Assembly: GCA_030407085.1 (NCBI GenBank) | Contig: CM059587.1 | Span: 82,039,001-82,103,000 of the forward strand | DNA from: Trichopria drosophilae | Lineage: Eukaryota; Arthropoda; Insecta; Hymenoptera; Diapriidae | Direction of reading: 5' to 3' | DNA length: 64,000 nucleotides | Shown: in pieces, positions 34,629 through 46,464 of the stretch | Position numbering within the stretch: position 1 is the first letter of the stretch | How the letters are laid out: each line of letters begins with the position of its first letter | The notes under the pieces: model-generated | Databases searched by the model: none | Told to the model about the DNA's origin: nothing | The model's input: the letters and a program-made list of their open reading frames with translations, nothing else | Program-made: the position numbers and the translations under genes

Positions 34629-37600
34629 TTATCCATTTATTTCGCTTGAAAGAAAATATGCATGATCGAGGGCGACAATTTGCGACAGCGATTGCTTGTA
34701 GGTCGGAACTGCGATGCTTCGACCACTTGACTGATTTGCTGATGACTGCCTACTAGCCCTTGCAGTTAATCTTGCTGATCTGAAAGTGCGTGGTTCTGGA
34801 GCCGTAGTTACTTCTACTCGTTTAATCGATTTCTCAGGTTTAATCAATTCAACAGCCTTAGTGGGCTTTAAAGTAGGTTGTGCTGATTCAACACTTTGTT
34901 TAGAATCTTTTTCCGGCGGGGGACTCTCAGGCAACGTTACCACGGACATTGAATTTTCATCTCGAACATACTTGGATTTTAACACTGATCGATTTTTTCG
35001 ACACTTTTCCATGTGATTCTTACATTCGATTCTGCTTTCGTAGAATAAGTCACAGTAATTACACTTAAAACGATGACTAGATGAATGTAAATACTGAAAA
35101 TGTCTTAAGGCGTGTGTCTTTGTTGCAAACAATTTTGGACACCACTCCACCATACATTTATAATTTTTTCCTAAAATGGAATAAAGATGTTAGTCTTTAA
35201 TAAAATGTTCGTTTAATAAATATCCATAAATTAATTGTTAAGATGCGTATGCCATTTTATGTACTAACCTACGCGACAATTTTTTCTATGAAACATAGCC
35301 TCTTTTTGGGTAGAAAATTCACCATTGCAGTTATAACACAGTTCGGGATGTCCAGTTTCATAATGCCTCATAATATTGGCCTTTCGAGTGAAGGTTTTGT
35401 TACATCCAGGAGCATCACATATTATTTGTCCACCGCCTGAGATGGGAAAATAATAACACATTATGAAAAAATAAGGTTTAGACCTATTGGGTAATTGGGT
35501 TGAAGTATTTTATTGGCATTTTTGAAAATTTGAGTACAGTAGTCCCCACCCTAAGTTATACCATCCAAAGTTATATGTCTATCCTAAGTTATAGATTGGC
35601 CTTCTCCAAAGTTATACCAGTTTCTTCCTCTCCTTCCCCCACCACATTGTTTTGCTGAGCCACACTTGCTTCGCGACACTCTCACACAGAAGCACCAATT
35701 GCATGGATATAAACAAAGATACGGGAGTGGGGATAGTGAGGGGCTATAACTTTGGAGAATCGTCCGCCATTTTGAAAGAACCGACAGTATAACTTAGGAT
35801 GGGGACTACTGTATAACTAGACGTGCGCTTATGTTCGTGTAAATGTCAGTAAATGTATTTAAGGTACATTTCAATGTACACTTCGGTAATATTCGTTTCT
35901 CTGAAGAATGTAAGCGTAAGGGAAAAGGGCGAAGTAACATTTTTAATTAAATATACTATTATGATACACTTATTATACATTTTATTATCAAGGTACATGC
36001 AAGGAATAAATGGAAAAACTTACGACTTGATTTTCGACGGAGTAGGCTAGTTGGATGTTCTCGTTTACGATGTCTAATAAGTGACTGTTCAGTAGAAAAT
36101 ATTTCTCGACATTTCGGATACAGACAAGGTATTTTGGTTGCTAAAGATTCAAAGTGAAATAAACGTTTATTAAATTGTTTGTAATGGCATAAGAAGTAGT
36201 TACATATAAATAATTAATAAATAAAAAATTCTTTTTAAAAACCACCTTTCTATAAATGGACTAAAAAAGATAAAATAATTTTTCCCATCCACACAGGTCA
36301 CTAATACCATGCCGAAATAAGGACGCAATAATTTTTCGTTTTATTAGGAAATAAAATATTTGTAAGACTCAAAATGACTAGCATGTCTAAACTAGTATGT
36401 CATATTGTTCATTTAAGCATAAGTTTCTCATTTGTTATTGTTCGTCGAGGAGGAGGAGGAGTCATTTCTGTTACCTCTATTGCGCCCCACGTTTTCCATT
36501 TTAAGTCTTATATTTCCTAATAAAATGAAAAATTATTGCGTATTTATTTCGGCATGGTATTAGTGACCTGTGTGGATGGGAAAAATTATTTTATCCTTTT
36601 TAGTCCATTTATAAAAACGTGGTTTTTAAAAAGAATTTTTTATTTATTAATTATTTTCTGCTTTTTAGTTTCAATAGGTCAAATTTTACAATCGATTTTA
36701 AACTATTACATTTATAAACAATCTGAAAAGAGCAGTTTCAAAATGAAAAGAATATGCAAGTGGTTTTTGATGACAGGATCCTCTGGTGGCTTACACCGTC
36801 CAGAATTGTTGAGAATCCTGATGAGGTTTTCTAACGCCAGAATCCGTGAGCTGTTGCAGCACTTATATATGACACTAGTTCACTACTGCTCCACTTGCCG
36901 TCGTGGATGAGTATATATAGGCAAGGGAATTAATGACGTCAGTGGAGGACTTTTCCCGATTGCGAAAAGAAAACAAAGGACAAGCGCTACGGAGGAGGGG
37001 GGGGGGGGGGGGGGAAACGCCGGGCACCCCGCTAAATGTTAAAGGACAAAACAACGAAAGAAAAACGAGTATAAAGGAATGTATAGATTCAATCAAGAAC
37101 GGAAAATAAGCGCATTTTTTTTTTAAACTTTTTTTTCATATAAAATTTAAATTTGCTGAAAATGTTCTTAAAACTGATTGAAACTTGCAATAAACGGTAA
37201 AGGAATGCATTGTCATCCAATTTTGGGCTATGCTAAAAGTTTCAAGTCTCTAGCTCATTGGTAAGTTAGTTTAAAATCGATTGCAAGATTTGCACCGGAC
37301 AAACAGACAGACAGACAAGAATACGAGTTAATAAAAACCTCGTAAAAAGGTACCTTCGGTGGTGTTCAATACTTACGTCGGTTTTGGTGTTTTATACTTA
37401 GAGGCGGGTTAGCTGGCAAGGTCGGCCGTGGGTTTTTGGTTGGTTTTATTTCTGCTTCTTTTTTTCGTGCTTCAAAATATAGTTTAGTATGGCGCACTTT
37501 CATATGTTGAGAGAGATTACTACGACGCTTAAAACCATTGCCGCAGTGTGGGCAGTTATGAATAAAGCCAAGATGACATTCCCTCTCGTGTCTAGTTAAC

Positions 37601-38658
37601 AATACTTTTGTATCAAATTTCAATCCACAATCTTCGTAACCACACAGAATTTGATGATTTGCAACTAAAATAATATAATTTTAATGAAATTTTTTGGACA
37701 TTAGATATTCGTCAAAGTTGTGCCGTATTTTTGGAGTTTGAACAGAATTAAGCTTTAGCTCGATCCTTACCTTTTCTTCGCATAGATTTTAAAACGTCCA
37801 TCAAATTGTGCTTCACGGTATTCAATTTTGGAGGCGTCGGAGAACGCAAATCTCGATCTGATCCTGATTTTATATCATCCCATTGATCATCATCAAATCC
37901 TAGCGATTTTGGAGTTTCTATATTTATCTCTAAAGGATCCCTTTCAGCTACTATTCCATAATTTATTGGGTCTTCCCCTTCTTTGAACGGGGTACTTTTA
38001 TCATCTTCTTCTATCAGATTAATTTGAAAAGCCGATGAATCTACGTCGCAGATTAGTGGTAAATCTTTGTTTGTGCGAGCAGGTTCTAATACAAATGAAA
38101 TTATCGATATTACACATAATCAAATAAATAAGTTTCAGTAATGATATGTTCTTTAATAAACATTTACATACCTTCATTATCTACAAATTGTAATTCGCAG
38201 TTTTCTATTTCTTTTGGTACTTCTTGACAATTAGTAACAGATACACCAGATGTCTCATAAACATCTAAAGGTTCAACCTTTAAGAGATTAATTTCTTCAG
38301 GACAAAAAATGTCCGTTTGTAGCGTTGCTTCTGCAGATGTAAAATTACATTCTTGTATTACTGTTTGCCCTGTTGCATTGCTGCCTGCAATAATTTTTTC
38401 TAGATGTGCGATTCTTTCTTCTAAAGAATTTATTCTTGCACTATCTTTCTGTTGGCGAATATTTTCTTGAAACTTAAATTCATCAATAAACGATGCTTGA
38501 GTTTCGACTAAAACAACAAGTTCCTGTAACCTCCCTACGAGATTTAATAACGTGGTATTATGCTTTAGCCGTTTTTTACTTGGATTGTTTTTAATATTAA
38601 ACTCAGCAACTCGCTTAGTTAATTGTTGGACTTTCCTCAAAATCTGTTTTGGATCCAT
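34629..38658 (-). CDS. Seven-finger C2H2 zinc-finger protein with N-terminal coiled coil (638 aa)
   Basis: Six coding exons on the minus strand are 38658-38172, 38085-37771, 37664-37377, 36140-36024, 35436-35269 and 35170-34629. All introns are GT-AG and in phase 1, totalling 1917 nt. Residues 1-95 are Lys/Leu-rich with a heptad stretch (RINSLEERIAHLEKII), probably for oligomerisation. Residues ~110-270 are acidic linker. Then come the fingers: C-x4-C (CGYEDC), C-x2-C (CPHC), C-x4-C (CLYPKC), C-x4-C (CDAPGC), C-x2-C (CYNC, ending Cys), C-x4-C (CMVEWC) and C-x2-C (CNYC, ending Cys). The tail is Ser/Lys-rich. It is presumably a nuclear DNA- or RNA-binding factor. The alternating C-x4-C spacing recalls TFIIIA-type fingers, but I do not assign an orthologue. 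A 5' UTR exon is likely, since an acceptor-like TTACAG lies at 38672-38677 on the minus strand. Confidence 0.85.
35535..35813. mobile_element. Pogo/Tigger-like MITE, word CTAAGTTATA (family A, copy 2)
   Basis: TA edges with CAGTAGTCCCCACCCTAAGT and ACTTAGGATGGGGACTACTG. The words CCTAAGTTATA and CCAAAGTTATA alternate four times at the left, with two inverse copies at the right. CCGCCATTTTGAAA lies at 35765. It is in intron 4 of the zinc-finger gene. It is the best-preserved copy of the family and exactly as long as copy 1 (279 bp). Confidence 0.88.
36208..36656. repeat. Long inverted repeat (2 x 145 bp, 159-nt loop) in a zinc-finger-gene intron
   Basis: The left arm 36208-36352 and right arm 36512-36656 are reverse complements with only about six differences. 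Exact shared blocks include TTTTTCCCATCCACACAGGT and CACTAATACCATGCCGAAATA (in shorter pieces). The element sits in intron 3 (36141-37376) and would fold into a long hairpin in the pre-mRNA. The ends are plain AT-rich sequence, without a recognisable transposon tip or clear target duplication. Confidence 0.85.
36996..37014 (+). repeat. Poly-G run in a zinc-finger-gene intron
   Basis: An uninterrupted run of about 18 G follows GGAGGA. It is a G-quadruplex-prone and assembly-prone homopolymer. The surrounding 36720-37120 shows no other feature. Confidence 0.8.
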
Positions 38659-38672
38659 ATTATATTTTCAAT

Positions 38673-39984
38673 CCTGTAACAATTATTGAAGGGTTGAGTG
38701 AAAGGAACATACCATGATATATGCATCTTATATCTATCTATCGAACAGTGAATTTCTTTGCCCAAATTAAAATGTACTTGTTTTACTGCGGTAAAAACTG
38801 TCCATTCTATGCAATTGATTTCGTTTTGATACACAGTATAATATTATTATATAGAGGCAACACGGCCTAAATGTAACATTTTCATATATGTTTGGCATTA
38901 TATGCCTGTTTATGCTAAATAAACAAAATACAGAATACAAATATAAAATATAGCATGCAAGATATAACATGTAGTATTTAAAAAATATAGAAAAATTTAT
39001 AAATTTATTTAAATATGACACCTAGAAAGAGTACAGGCTAATGCCGCGCCTGAGAAATGATCCTCTAATGAATATCAAATTATAACTACTCATTATTAAC
39101 CCTTAGTTCCGACGGCTATTTTAAAGCCTATTTTAAAGAAAACCCTTGGTTTCCACCGATTTGTGAGTTTTGTCCACGACGTTTCCGGACGACCGCATTC
39201 AAAGCTCTTTGAAAAAATGGTAAATTTTATTTTTGTCGTTTACACTTTTATCAATAACTTTTGAACAAATTAATATTTTGAGCTGAAATTTACAGGATAG
39301 GCTTATCTTTGCGCATTCTAAACGTAGTTCAATTTTGGATAAGTTCTGAAACTTGACTCCGAAACATTGGCGATTACACATGGAATGCCCCAGAGGTCAT
39401 TTAAATCCCCACCAACTCAGGCGAGCTAACCATGCGGTTGGCGGTTGACTCCGATGGCCCCGTTGGCGTATCCGGAAGATACCGAAGATACACGAATCAC
39501 ATGAGTCGTTCTCCGAATACGCCCGAAGACGAATTGATTCTCTTTATCACATTAAATGAGAAGCTTTTTTATGCAAATACATCTCCAACTCCGTTATCTG
39601 TTATTATAACATCAGCACTGATGGTTTAAAAATATTTTCGGGAGAATGAGATGTGAAAATATGGAAGAAAATCTGAATTACTAGGAATGTATATAATATA
39701 ATAAATATTAATTTGATGCTCAAGCTTTACCATCAAGCGACAATATAACTAGGGCTGTTATGGCCAAATACCACTACATAGTTAAATATTTGATAGCTGC
39801 GATATGTCACGTTAATACAGAGTACCGGTATAGAGATGATCAGCCATTAGAGCTCCAGCTCGTTGTGCTCCAACCTGGTGACTTAGCTTGAACATGAAAC
39901 ATGCTAATTGCATATAAATGTGTAGAAATCTACACACTTTTTCCTGGTAGAATATATTGTAATTGATAGTTTGGCCAGTAGTAC
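38673..39984. other. Upstream flank of the zinc-finger gene
   Basis: It should contain the promoter and any 5' UTR exon, but none can be placed. TTAACCCTTAGTTCCGACGG at 39099 looks like a piggyBac-type tip without a visible partner. Confidence 0.35.
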
Positions 39985-40243
39985 TACAGGAGTTCCCTTC
40001 CTTCCTCAGCTATACACACCAAAGTTATAAGTTCGCCTTATAATTATACTAGTCTCATCCACCCCTTCTCCACCACGTTGTTTCATTGAGCCACACTCGC
40101 TTCGCGACACTCTTACACAGAAGCACCAATTGCACGGATATAAATAAAGACACAGAAGTGGGGGTATTGAGGAGCTACAACTTTGAACAAGCTTCCGCCA
40201 TTTTGAAATAACCGACCGTATAACATAGGGTGGGGCTACTGTA
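39985..40243. mobile_element. Pogo/Tigger-like MITE, word AGTTATA (family A, copy 3, decayed)
   Basis: TA edges with CAGGAGTTCCCTTCC at the left and CATAGGGTGGGGCTACTG at the right. The internal GAGCCACACTCGCTTCGCGA and CACAGAAGCACCAATTGCA match copies 1 and 2. CCGCCATTTTGAAA lies at 40195. Several words have decayed, so this is the oldest of the three. Confidence 0.82.
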
Positions 40244-40413
40244 TATGTTCAGAAATAAATACTGGATATTTTACATAAAATGTTTACATTCTGACCTAAA
40301 CTGGAAGATTACCTAGCTAGCTAAACGCTATGGACTGTTGGACAAGTGTTTGATTCCTGCGGTTGCAATCGTGAATCTGACCCTATCTGACCACGCTGTG
40401 CGTTACAAACACA

Positions 40414-40622
40414 TACAGTAGGGTCTCCCTTATTGCATACTGCAGATTTTTCAAAATGGCGGCGGTCTCCCTTATTCTCTACTTCCCCATTACCCCCACT
40501 CTTAGTGGTCGACGGCCAACAACGGTTCGAGATTCGCTCAGCCGCGAAGGTTAGGTTCGGATGCAATGAAGGAGAAAAGCCGACCGAAGGGGAATATATG
40601 CAATAAGAGATCTTTATATGTA
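40414..40622. mobile_element. Pogo/Tigger-like MITE, word CTTATTGCATA (family G)
   Basis: TA edge with CAGTAGGGTCTCCCTTATTG at the left. The right end TATGCAATAAGAGATC is degenerate. GGTCTCCCTTATT is repeated inside at 40465. TCAAAATGGCGGCGG lies at 40451. It is smaller than its relatives. Confidence 0.65.
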
Positions 40623-41013
40623 ATTATAGAATTGAAACTCAAATGATAATAATCTACGTTAACGGGTTGTAATACGACTAAATAAAAGTGAGGTTTCCGA
40701 AAGATATACTAAAGCAACGGTCTTGTCCTGTCCTGCATAGACTAGGTATCAACGCGATACCGATTAATATATCGACATATAGATGTATTCCCGCTTTTTA
40801 TATACTGAAAAAAGGTTAGGTTCCCATAAGACTGCATGTTAAAAAATTAAAACATTTATTTCTCATTTTATAGGTATCCCAGCGTCACGAAATTTTAACT
40901 AAAGCATCTTTATGATGTATTTGACTTTTCTGTGAATTTTCGTCGAAATTTCAATGTTAATTCTATTTATCATAGAACTCCCTTAAGCGCACTGCTTAAC
41001 GACGATTCCACGA

Positions 41014-41537
41014 CAATTGATCGAAAGGTACAATTGGTCGAATGCACAATTGGTCGAAAGCACAATTGGTCGAACACACAATTGGTCGAATAACAATTGG
41101 TCGAAAAACAATTGTTGGAACGTATCAGATGGATCTACGAAAAAATTACCGAAGAAAAAATGACCTGTGAAGAAAATTACGTTGTTGTTATTTTACACCA
41201 TCCTAACGATGTAGGATGCCTCCTGGGGCTACTACTACTAGCCTAACCTCTAACCTATCCTATGCTATGATCAAACCACTTAACCCAACATCCAAATTAA
41301 AAATATTTAGCGAAAAACGATGGGAAAGTTAAACAGACCCATAGCAGAGGGAATTTTTTCCATAGGTCATTTTTTCGGACACCCATTATAGTTATTTTAG
41401 ACACAGTTATTTTTCGATCAATTGTTTTTCGACCAATTATGCGTTCGACCAATTGTGCATTCGACCAATTGTTTTTCGACCAATTGTGCTTTCGACCAAT
41501 TGTGCATTCGACCAATTGTACCTTTCGATCAATTGAC
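41014..41537. mobile_element. FB-like foldback: inverted arrays of a 17-bp CAATTGGTCGA unit
   Basis: The left array (41014-41120) has about seven units of the form CAATTGGTCGAAnnnA. The right array (41411-41537) has about eight in the opposite orientation (TTCGACCAATTG). The first three units from each end are identical in order (GGTA, TGCA, AGCA spacers). The arms extend inward through GAAAAAATGACCT at ~41155 and ~41370. The ~290-bp middle has no coding sequence. The architecture resembles Drosophila FB elements. Confidence 0.8.
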
Positions 41538-41814
41538 GGGTTACCCTTAACGACAGTTCAGGTCAAAAATATTGGAATTGAAGTTCCAAAGTACAATTTA
41601 AGGCGGGGCGTCGACATCTTGATCCAACCAAGTGCATAATTACGATGGGGACTAGCCTCGACATGGGGATATATTATTAAATTATATCCATATACAAATT
41701 ACAAATATTATACTGTAAAATGTATTCATTTCATTCACACAGAAATGGCCGGTATATATTAAAATGGATGAGATGTATGATAGGGTAAATAACCGAGAGA
41801 TACAGTGATCGATG

Positions 41815-41973
41815 TATACAGGGTGAGTCTGGTAGAAGTGAACATAGGGAAACCCATGTTAAGGCTACGCGCCTCGTGAACAAGCGACGTTCCACCGGAA
41901 TCGACCAATCACGAGGCGCGTAGCCTTAACATGGGTTTCCCTATGTTCACTTCTACCAGACTCACCCTGTATA
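41815..41973. mobile_element. Perfect 2 x 64-bp palindromic MITE
   Basis: Arms 41815-41878 and 41910-41973 are exact reverse complements, with a 31-nt loop. The ends read TATACAGGGTGAGTCTGGTA. Zero mismatches over 64 bp points to very recent insertion or maintenance by gene conversion. Confidence 0.9.
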
Positions 41974-44730
41974 GGATACACGTATGTGTACATTCCCTTA
42001 GATCTCGTGACACAGTACATAAGAAGAAATATTACCGAAGATGCCTGAAGCCAACATGCAGTTGCTGGTTAATAAAAATACCTTCGCACTCTCACTGTCG
42101 ATGCACATTCGTACATGTACGGAAAGAAATTATAGGCAGCAAACGCTCGAAAATGTTCGGGAAAGATTGCTTTACTTTAAAGCAGATGATGCTTGACCAT
42201 GACGTACTCTTTGCCGTGCTCGCCAGTTGTCGCTACTTACCACTTAGCTGGTGCGCCGGGGTATGCCGCATTGCGGCTAGCGCTGTCTATAGCTCTTTTT
42301 TCCATATAGTGGATTAAAAATTGCATTTGTGCGTAAGGTACATAGTTTGACTAGTTTACACGCCTTGCTTCACAGAGGGAAGCAATAATTGCCGATGTTC
42401 CGAGTATATTTTGCCAATAATTTCTTTCCGTATATCATATGCTGTCGCCATTTTGTCATTTCATATGTCGTATAGATCTATTAGTCCTAACTACATTCAT
42501 CCACAATTCCTACATACATATAAATTCAACTTCCGTTTAGACACGGGAACGTACGGAATGCGGAATCTGGTGATTTTCATGGTTACTATACTTATTCAAA
42601 CGAAATTAAGAACACAACGAATGTTCCGTGAGCCGCACTATGTAACCATTTATCGCGTGTATGCTCCCAATGTAGCACGTATTTATTTTGTACGTATGTA
42701 CAAAATACTTTGTTTTCGTCAAGGTATTCTACTTCTTTTGATAATGAAAATAAGATATGTAAGAAAATGATTGCTTGCAGATTATTGTTATAAGGAAATA
42801 TTACTCGTACGGCACTTCGATGTATCAGTTACTACATTGGTAGAATGCAAACCATTGGTGAACATCGAGGTTTTAAAGCCCGTGAGACAAGAATGATAGT
42901 TAAAAATTGATCTACTTAATATTACATACATATTTTGGGCGAATTTTCTATGTTGAAGTATAAATTATAAGTATAACATATTTATTAAAATAAATATTTT
43001 GGAATCACATTATGTTCATTTACTGAAATACAACCTATACATATTTTGGTGACAGTTGGAAAGCTAACTTTCTTGTGTCATTTCAATATCCCTAGGGTCA
43101 ACAACTATTAATTTATCACAAGCACATGAACAAAACATTGCCATCATACGGTATAATTATATATAATTATTATGTATACGTTTCAATATTTTCTAACACG
43201 GAAGAAAGTAAATCATAATAAAAATACAAGCGGATCGGTAAGTCGTTAGATAATGATATAATTATGTAAGTTAGTAACGTAAAATAATACAAAAATAATA
43301 GAATTATATAAACACTCAAGTTCGATCTCCATACTTAGTAACATCTAAATTTTGCCAACCCTAGTTACAAATTTGGATGTTACTAGCGTGAAGGACGCTG
43401 TCACTCGAAACAAGTACGCGAACGTAACCTACAAAATTATGACGTGAGTAGTTTAGAATATTTTAAAGTTACCTGGAATATTCGCTGACAGATCTGATGC
43501 GTACGGAAGAAGTTGAGTTTACTTGTCTTGCTGCACGATTTTTTAAACTTGCTTATGGTAATCTAAGCATTTAATAAACGCGTACTTGTATGAACGTTAC
43601 ATACTCCACCAGCACGATACGGCCATAGCGGCTCACTATGTATGTATATGTGGCTTGGACGCTTGCGCATGCTCTTTTAGACATAGTGTATACAAAACAA
43701 TATAGAGAAGATACACTTGTGAATTTTCACATTGTTTACATATGTACTTTAAATTTTCTTATATACATGTGCATTGATGGGGTGATGCATATATGCATGA
43801 ATAGATTTTGATGATCTGTTAGAATTAAAGATTTTCGATAAAAATATGTATTTTCTATCGTTTAATGCTGTATTTTTACATGAAATTTTTAGATTTTCTG
43901 TTTTGGGACTATGAACTAACCACGTGCGCATTAATTGAAACTATACGCATAGACCATAGATCATGAAATAAAATCTGAGATCTATGCATGTGAATTGTTC
44001 ATGTTTATTTCGAATGTTTATACTGATTTGCATATCTCTGAAGTTTACTTAATTCGAGATTAATCGAAAGTTTTTTACATGATTGGTTATCTAATTTTTT
44101 TAGTTTTTATAGTGATTATTAAAGATTAGTTCCATGTTGATATATTATTGATCTTAATTGGGTTTGTTTTGAGTTCGTTTTTAATATACTATTTATTATT
44201 TCATGTTTGTTTTTGCAATAAATAGAAAGATCTCATTAAAATATAGTTTTCAACAGAGAATTATAAAAGTTACTAGATATTATACAAAGGGTTATTCATG
44301 TTTATTTTATAAAGTAAATGTCTGCGATGGCTCTCCGAAGGATATTTTTTACAACGATGACCAATTTTAAAATTAAGAATTCAGAATATTTGGTCTAAGG
44401 AACTTTTGCTCCATGACAATAATAAATATTATCTATCTATCTATTTATTTTTGTACCTAAAAATTAACTGGTACGATTTGATATCATTAAAACAATTTCT
44501 TAATTATATTGATCGGTAGGTATTAATAATAACCTATAAGAGTAACTTAAGGGTATACAAAAATATATACCAAATTGAAAGATATAATTTATAAAATGGT
44601 TGAAAAAAATAATAAAATTAATATAATATTTCAAGTCGTTAGGAAATTTAAATTCGAAACGAAACTATTCATGCCATCAGAATTTCATGTATTACTTTGT
44701 AATTTACAACACAGCAACATTTTGAGAAAC
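41974..44730. other. Large gene-free stretch
   Basis: I see no supported gene. A 119-128-codon frame runs out of the adjacent palindrome and has no recognisable content. A small hairpin (AGTAACATCTAAATTT against AAATTTGGATGTTACT) lies at 43338-43385. A (CTAT)n-like microsatellite lies near 44432. Confidence 0.4.
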
Positions 44731-44880
44731 TACCCAGCAATCGAATTTGGATAGAGTTGTATAGAATTGGATTTAATTATTAAATTCTGAATCCATACTT
44801 TGGTCAACAGTGAATCCATTTTAATACGTAAATACAATTCTATTCGTTCATACGAATAAAAAGGTTACCTTCTGAATTCA

Positions 44881-45062
44881 TACCCAGTAAACGGAAACCA
44901 ATAGAAAGTTAAAAATACGAATTGAAATGAATTCAAGTGAATTAAAATGAATTAAAACGCATGAAAATGATTAATTAACTCCACTTTTTATTTCATTTTA
45001 ATTCACTTGAATCCATTTCAATTCGTATTTTTAACTTTCTATTCGTTTTCGTTTACTGGGTA
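44881..45062. mobile_element. Nested 182-bp palindromic MITE, ACCCAGTAAACG ends
   Basis: TA edges with CCCAGTAAACGGAAACCAAT and its near-perfect inverse at the right. The arms match for about 75 bp with a handful of changes. It is inserted within the 44731-45640 element. Confidence 0.85.
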
Positions 45063-45107
45063 TTAATCCAAAAAAAGTTTTCTTTTTAAAAATTAAATCT
45101 TAAATAC

Positions 45108-45370
45108 ATCCGTATTCAACATTACGGATTCAAAACTATCTAAATGTATTCATTTCAATCCAAAAATAGTTTCCTTTTAAAAAACGGAGTATTGAATGCA
45201 TCCGTATTCAACATTACGGATTCAAATGTAGCCAAGTGTATTCATTTCAATCCAAAAAAAGTTGTATTTCAAAAATGAAACTTTGAATAAATCCGCATTC
45301 AACATTACGGATTCAAAACTATCCAAGCGTATTCATTTCAATGCAAAAAAAAGTTTTCTATCAATAAATA
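45108..45370 (+). repeat. ~95-bp tandem repeat, about 3 copies
   Basis: Each unit contains TCAACATTACGGATTCAAA, then TATTCATTTCAATCCAAAAA and AAACTTTGAAT/GTATTGAAT-type sequence. Copies start near 45112, 45205 and 45296. They lie inside the 44731-45640 element. Confidence 0.75.
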
Positions 45371-46194
45371 AACTTTGAATAAATCTTTATTTATTTGTAT
45401 TCTTATACTGCTTCCGATTGTATTCATAATTGTGTTCGTAAAATTGAATACAGATGGATTACTTTTTCTGAACTTTAATCCAGCAAATTACGCTTCCGAT
45501 TGTATTCATAAAATTGAATACAGATTGATTCCTTTCTTCAGAATTCAATCCATTTGAATACATATTTACAGAATCAAAATATGAATTCAAAATGAATTGA
45601 AATTTTCAATCCAATCCTATCCAATCTTGATTGCTGGATATTTATCTAAAATGTATAAAGTATAAAAAAAATGTCTAAAGAAACACAATGACGAATTAAT
45701 AAAATTAATAAAACACAATTAAAAAATAGAAACTAAAATTGTTTGAATAGGTTTTGATTTGTTTCAACATTAAAAAATGGTTATTTTATTTAATGTTAAT
45801 ATAGAAAATTAATTTCGGGATTTACAAAATCTTTGCAATAATTACTAAACTAAACAAAAAATGTATATGTTTATTTTTAAAAGTAATTTTAATGATTAAT
45901 AAATATAGAATTTTTTATACAGAATCTTTTTGCTATTTTTAATCACACTTTATTGACCTCATTATTTTTTAGGTATATTTACTACAATATTTTAGGGAAT
46001 AGTGCTCGCAAATGTTTTTCCATGTAAGAAGTGTGATTAATCTTTAAATCACTCCCATTACGTAATGTTCATGGAGTAAAAATAAAAAACTACATAAATG
46101 TTCGATTATAAAATATACACAATATTTATTTGTTGTACTATGAGTAATTCTTTATTTGTATTATCAATGTATTTACAAAAATAAGGATACTTTA

Positions 46195-46464
46195 TTACAT
46201 ACAGCCAGGATAAGCATCAACCCGATTTTTACGCAACACAAATTTAATTTTACGTGCCATATCTTCATCATAAATACTTTTACATCTTTCGTAATTAATT
46301 CTTCGCCTAGTTTGTGTAGGTTTTTCATAATATCTGGTGCGACGCCACTGGTCGAAAATGCCTTCTTTGCCTAAGACACGGTTCAGAATTCCACATGCCT
46401 TATCAATATCGCCGTTTTTTACCAGCACTGTTCGTGCTATGAAAGGAACGTGTCTAATTCCCAT
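46195..46464 (-). CDS. MRPS21: Mitochondrial ribosomal protein bS21m
   Basis: This 89-residue protein spans the whole bS21m family length. It has LARTV-type N-terminal sequence (FIARTVLVKNGDIDKAC), the ILNRVL..EGIFDQWRRTRYYE core and a basic C-terminal helix (RRRINYERCKSIYDEDM, ARKIKFVLRKNR). It is a component of the small subunit of the mitochondrial ribosome. The ATG follows directly on a splice-acceptor-like TATTTTTAG, so a 5' UTR intron probably ends at the start codon. An AATAAA (minus) lies about 40 nt after the stop at 46156-46151. Confidence 0.95.
   Translation of the reverse strand: MGIRHVPFIARTVLVKNGDIDKACGILNRVLGKEGIFDQWRRTRYYEKPTQTRRRINYERCKSIYDEDMARKIKFVLRKNRVDAYPGCM

Larger units (their letters stand above)
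44731..45640. mobile_element. TA-flanked ~910-bp element with CCAGCAATC ends
   Basis: The left end TACCCAGCAATCGAATTTGG and the right end (reverse complement) TATCCAGCAATCAAGATTGG are inverted. The interior contains ~95-bp tandem units (45108-45370) and a younger nested MITE (44881-45062). Confidence 0.75.

Noticed and set aside
41014..41537. CRISPR-like array of 17-bp units
   Set aside because: The units are contiguous without spacers, occur in inverted pairs and lie in animal DNA. A foldback transposon explains them.
41931..42317. 128-codon plus-strand frame
   Set aside because: It begins inside the right arm of the perfect palindromic MITE and shows no recognisable domain or splice support.
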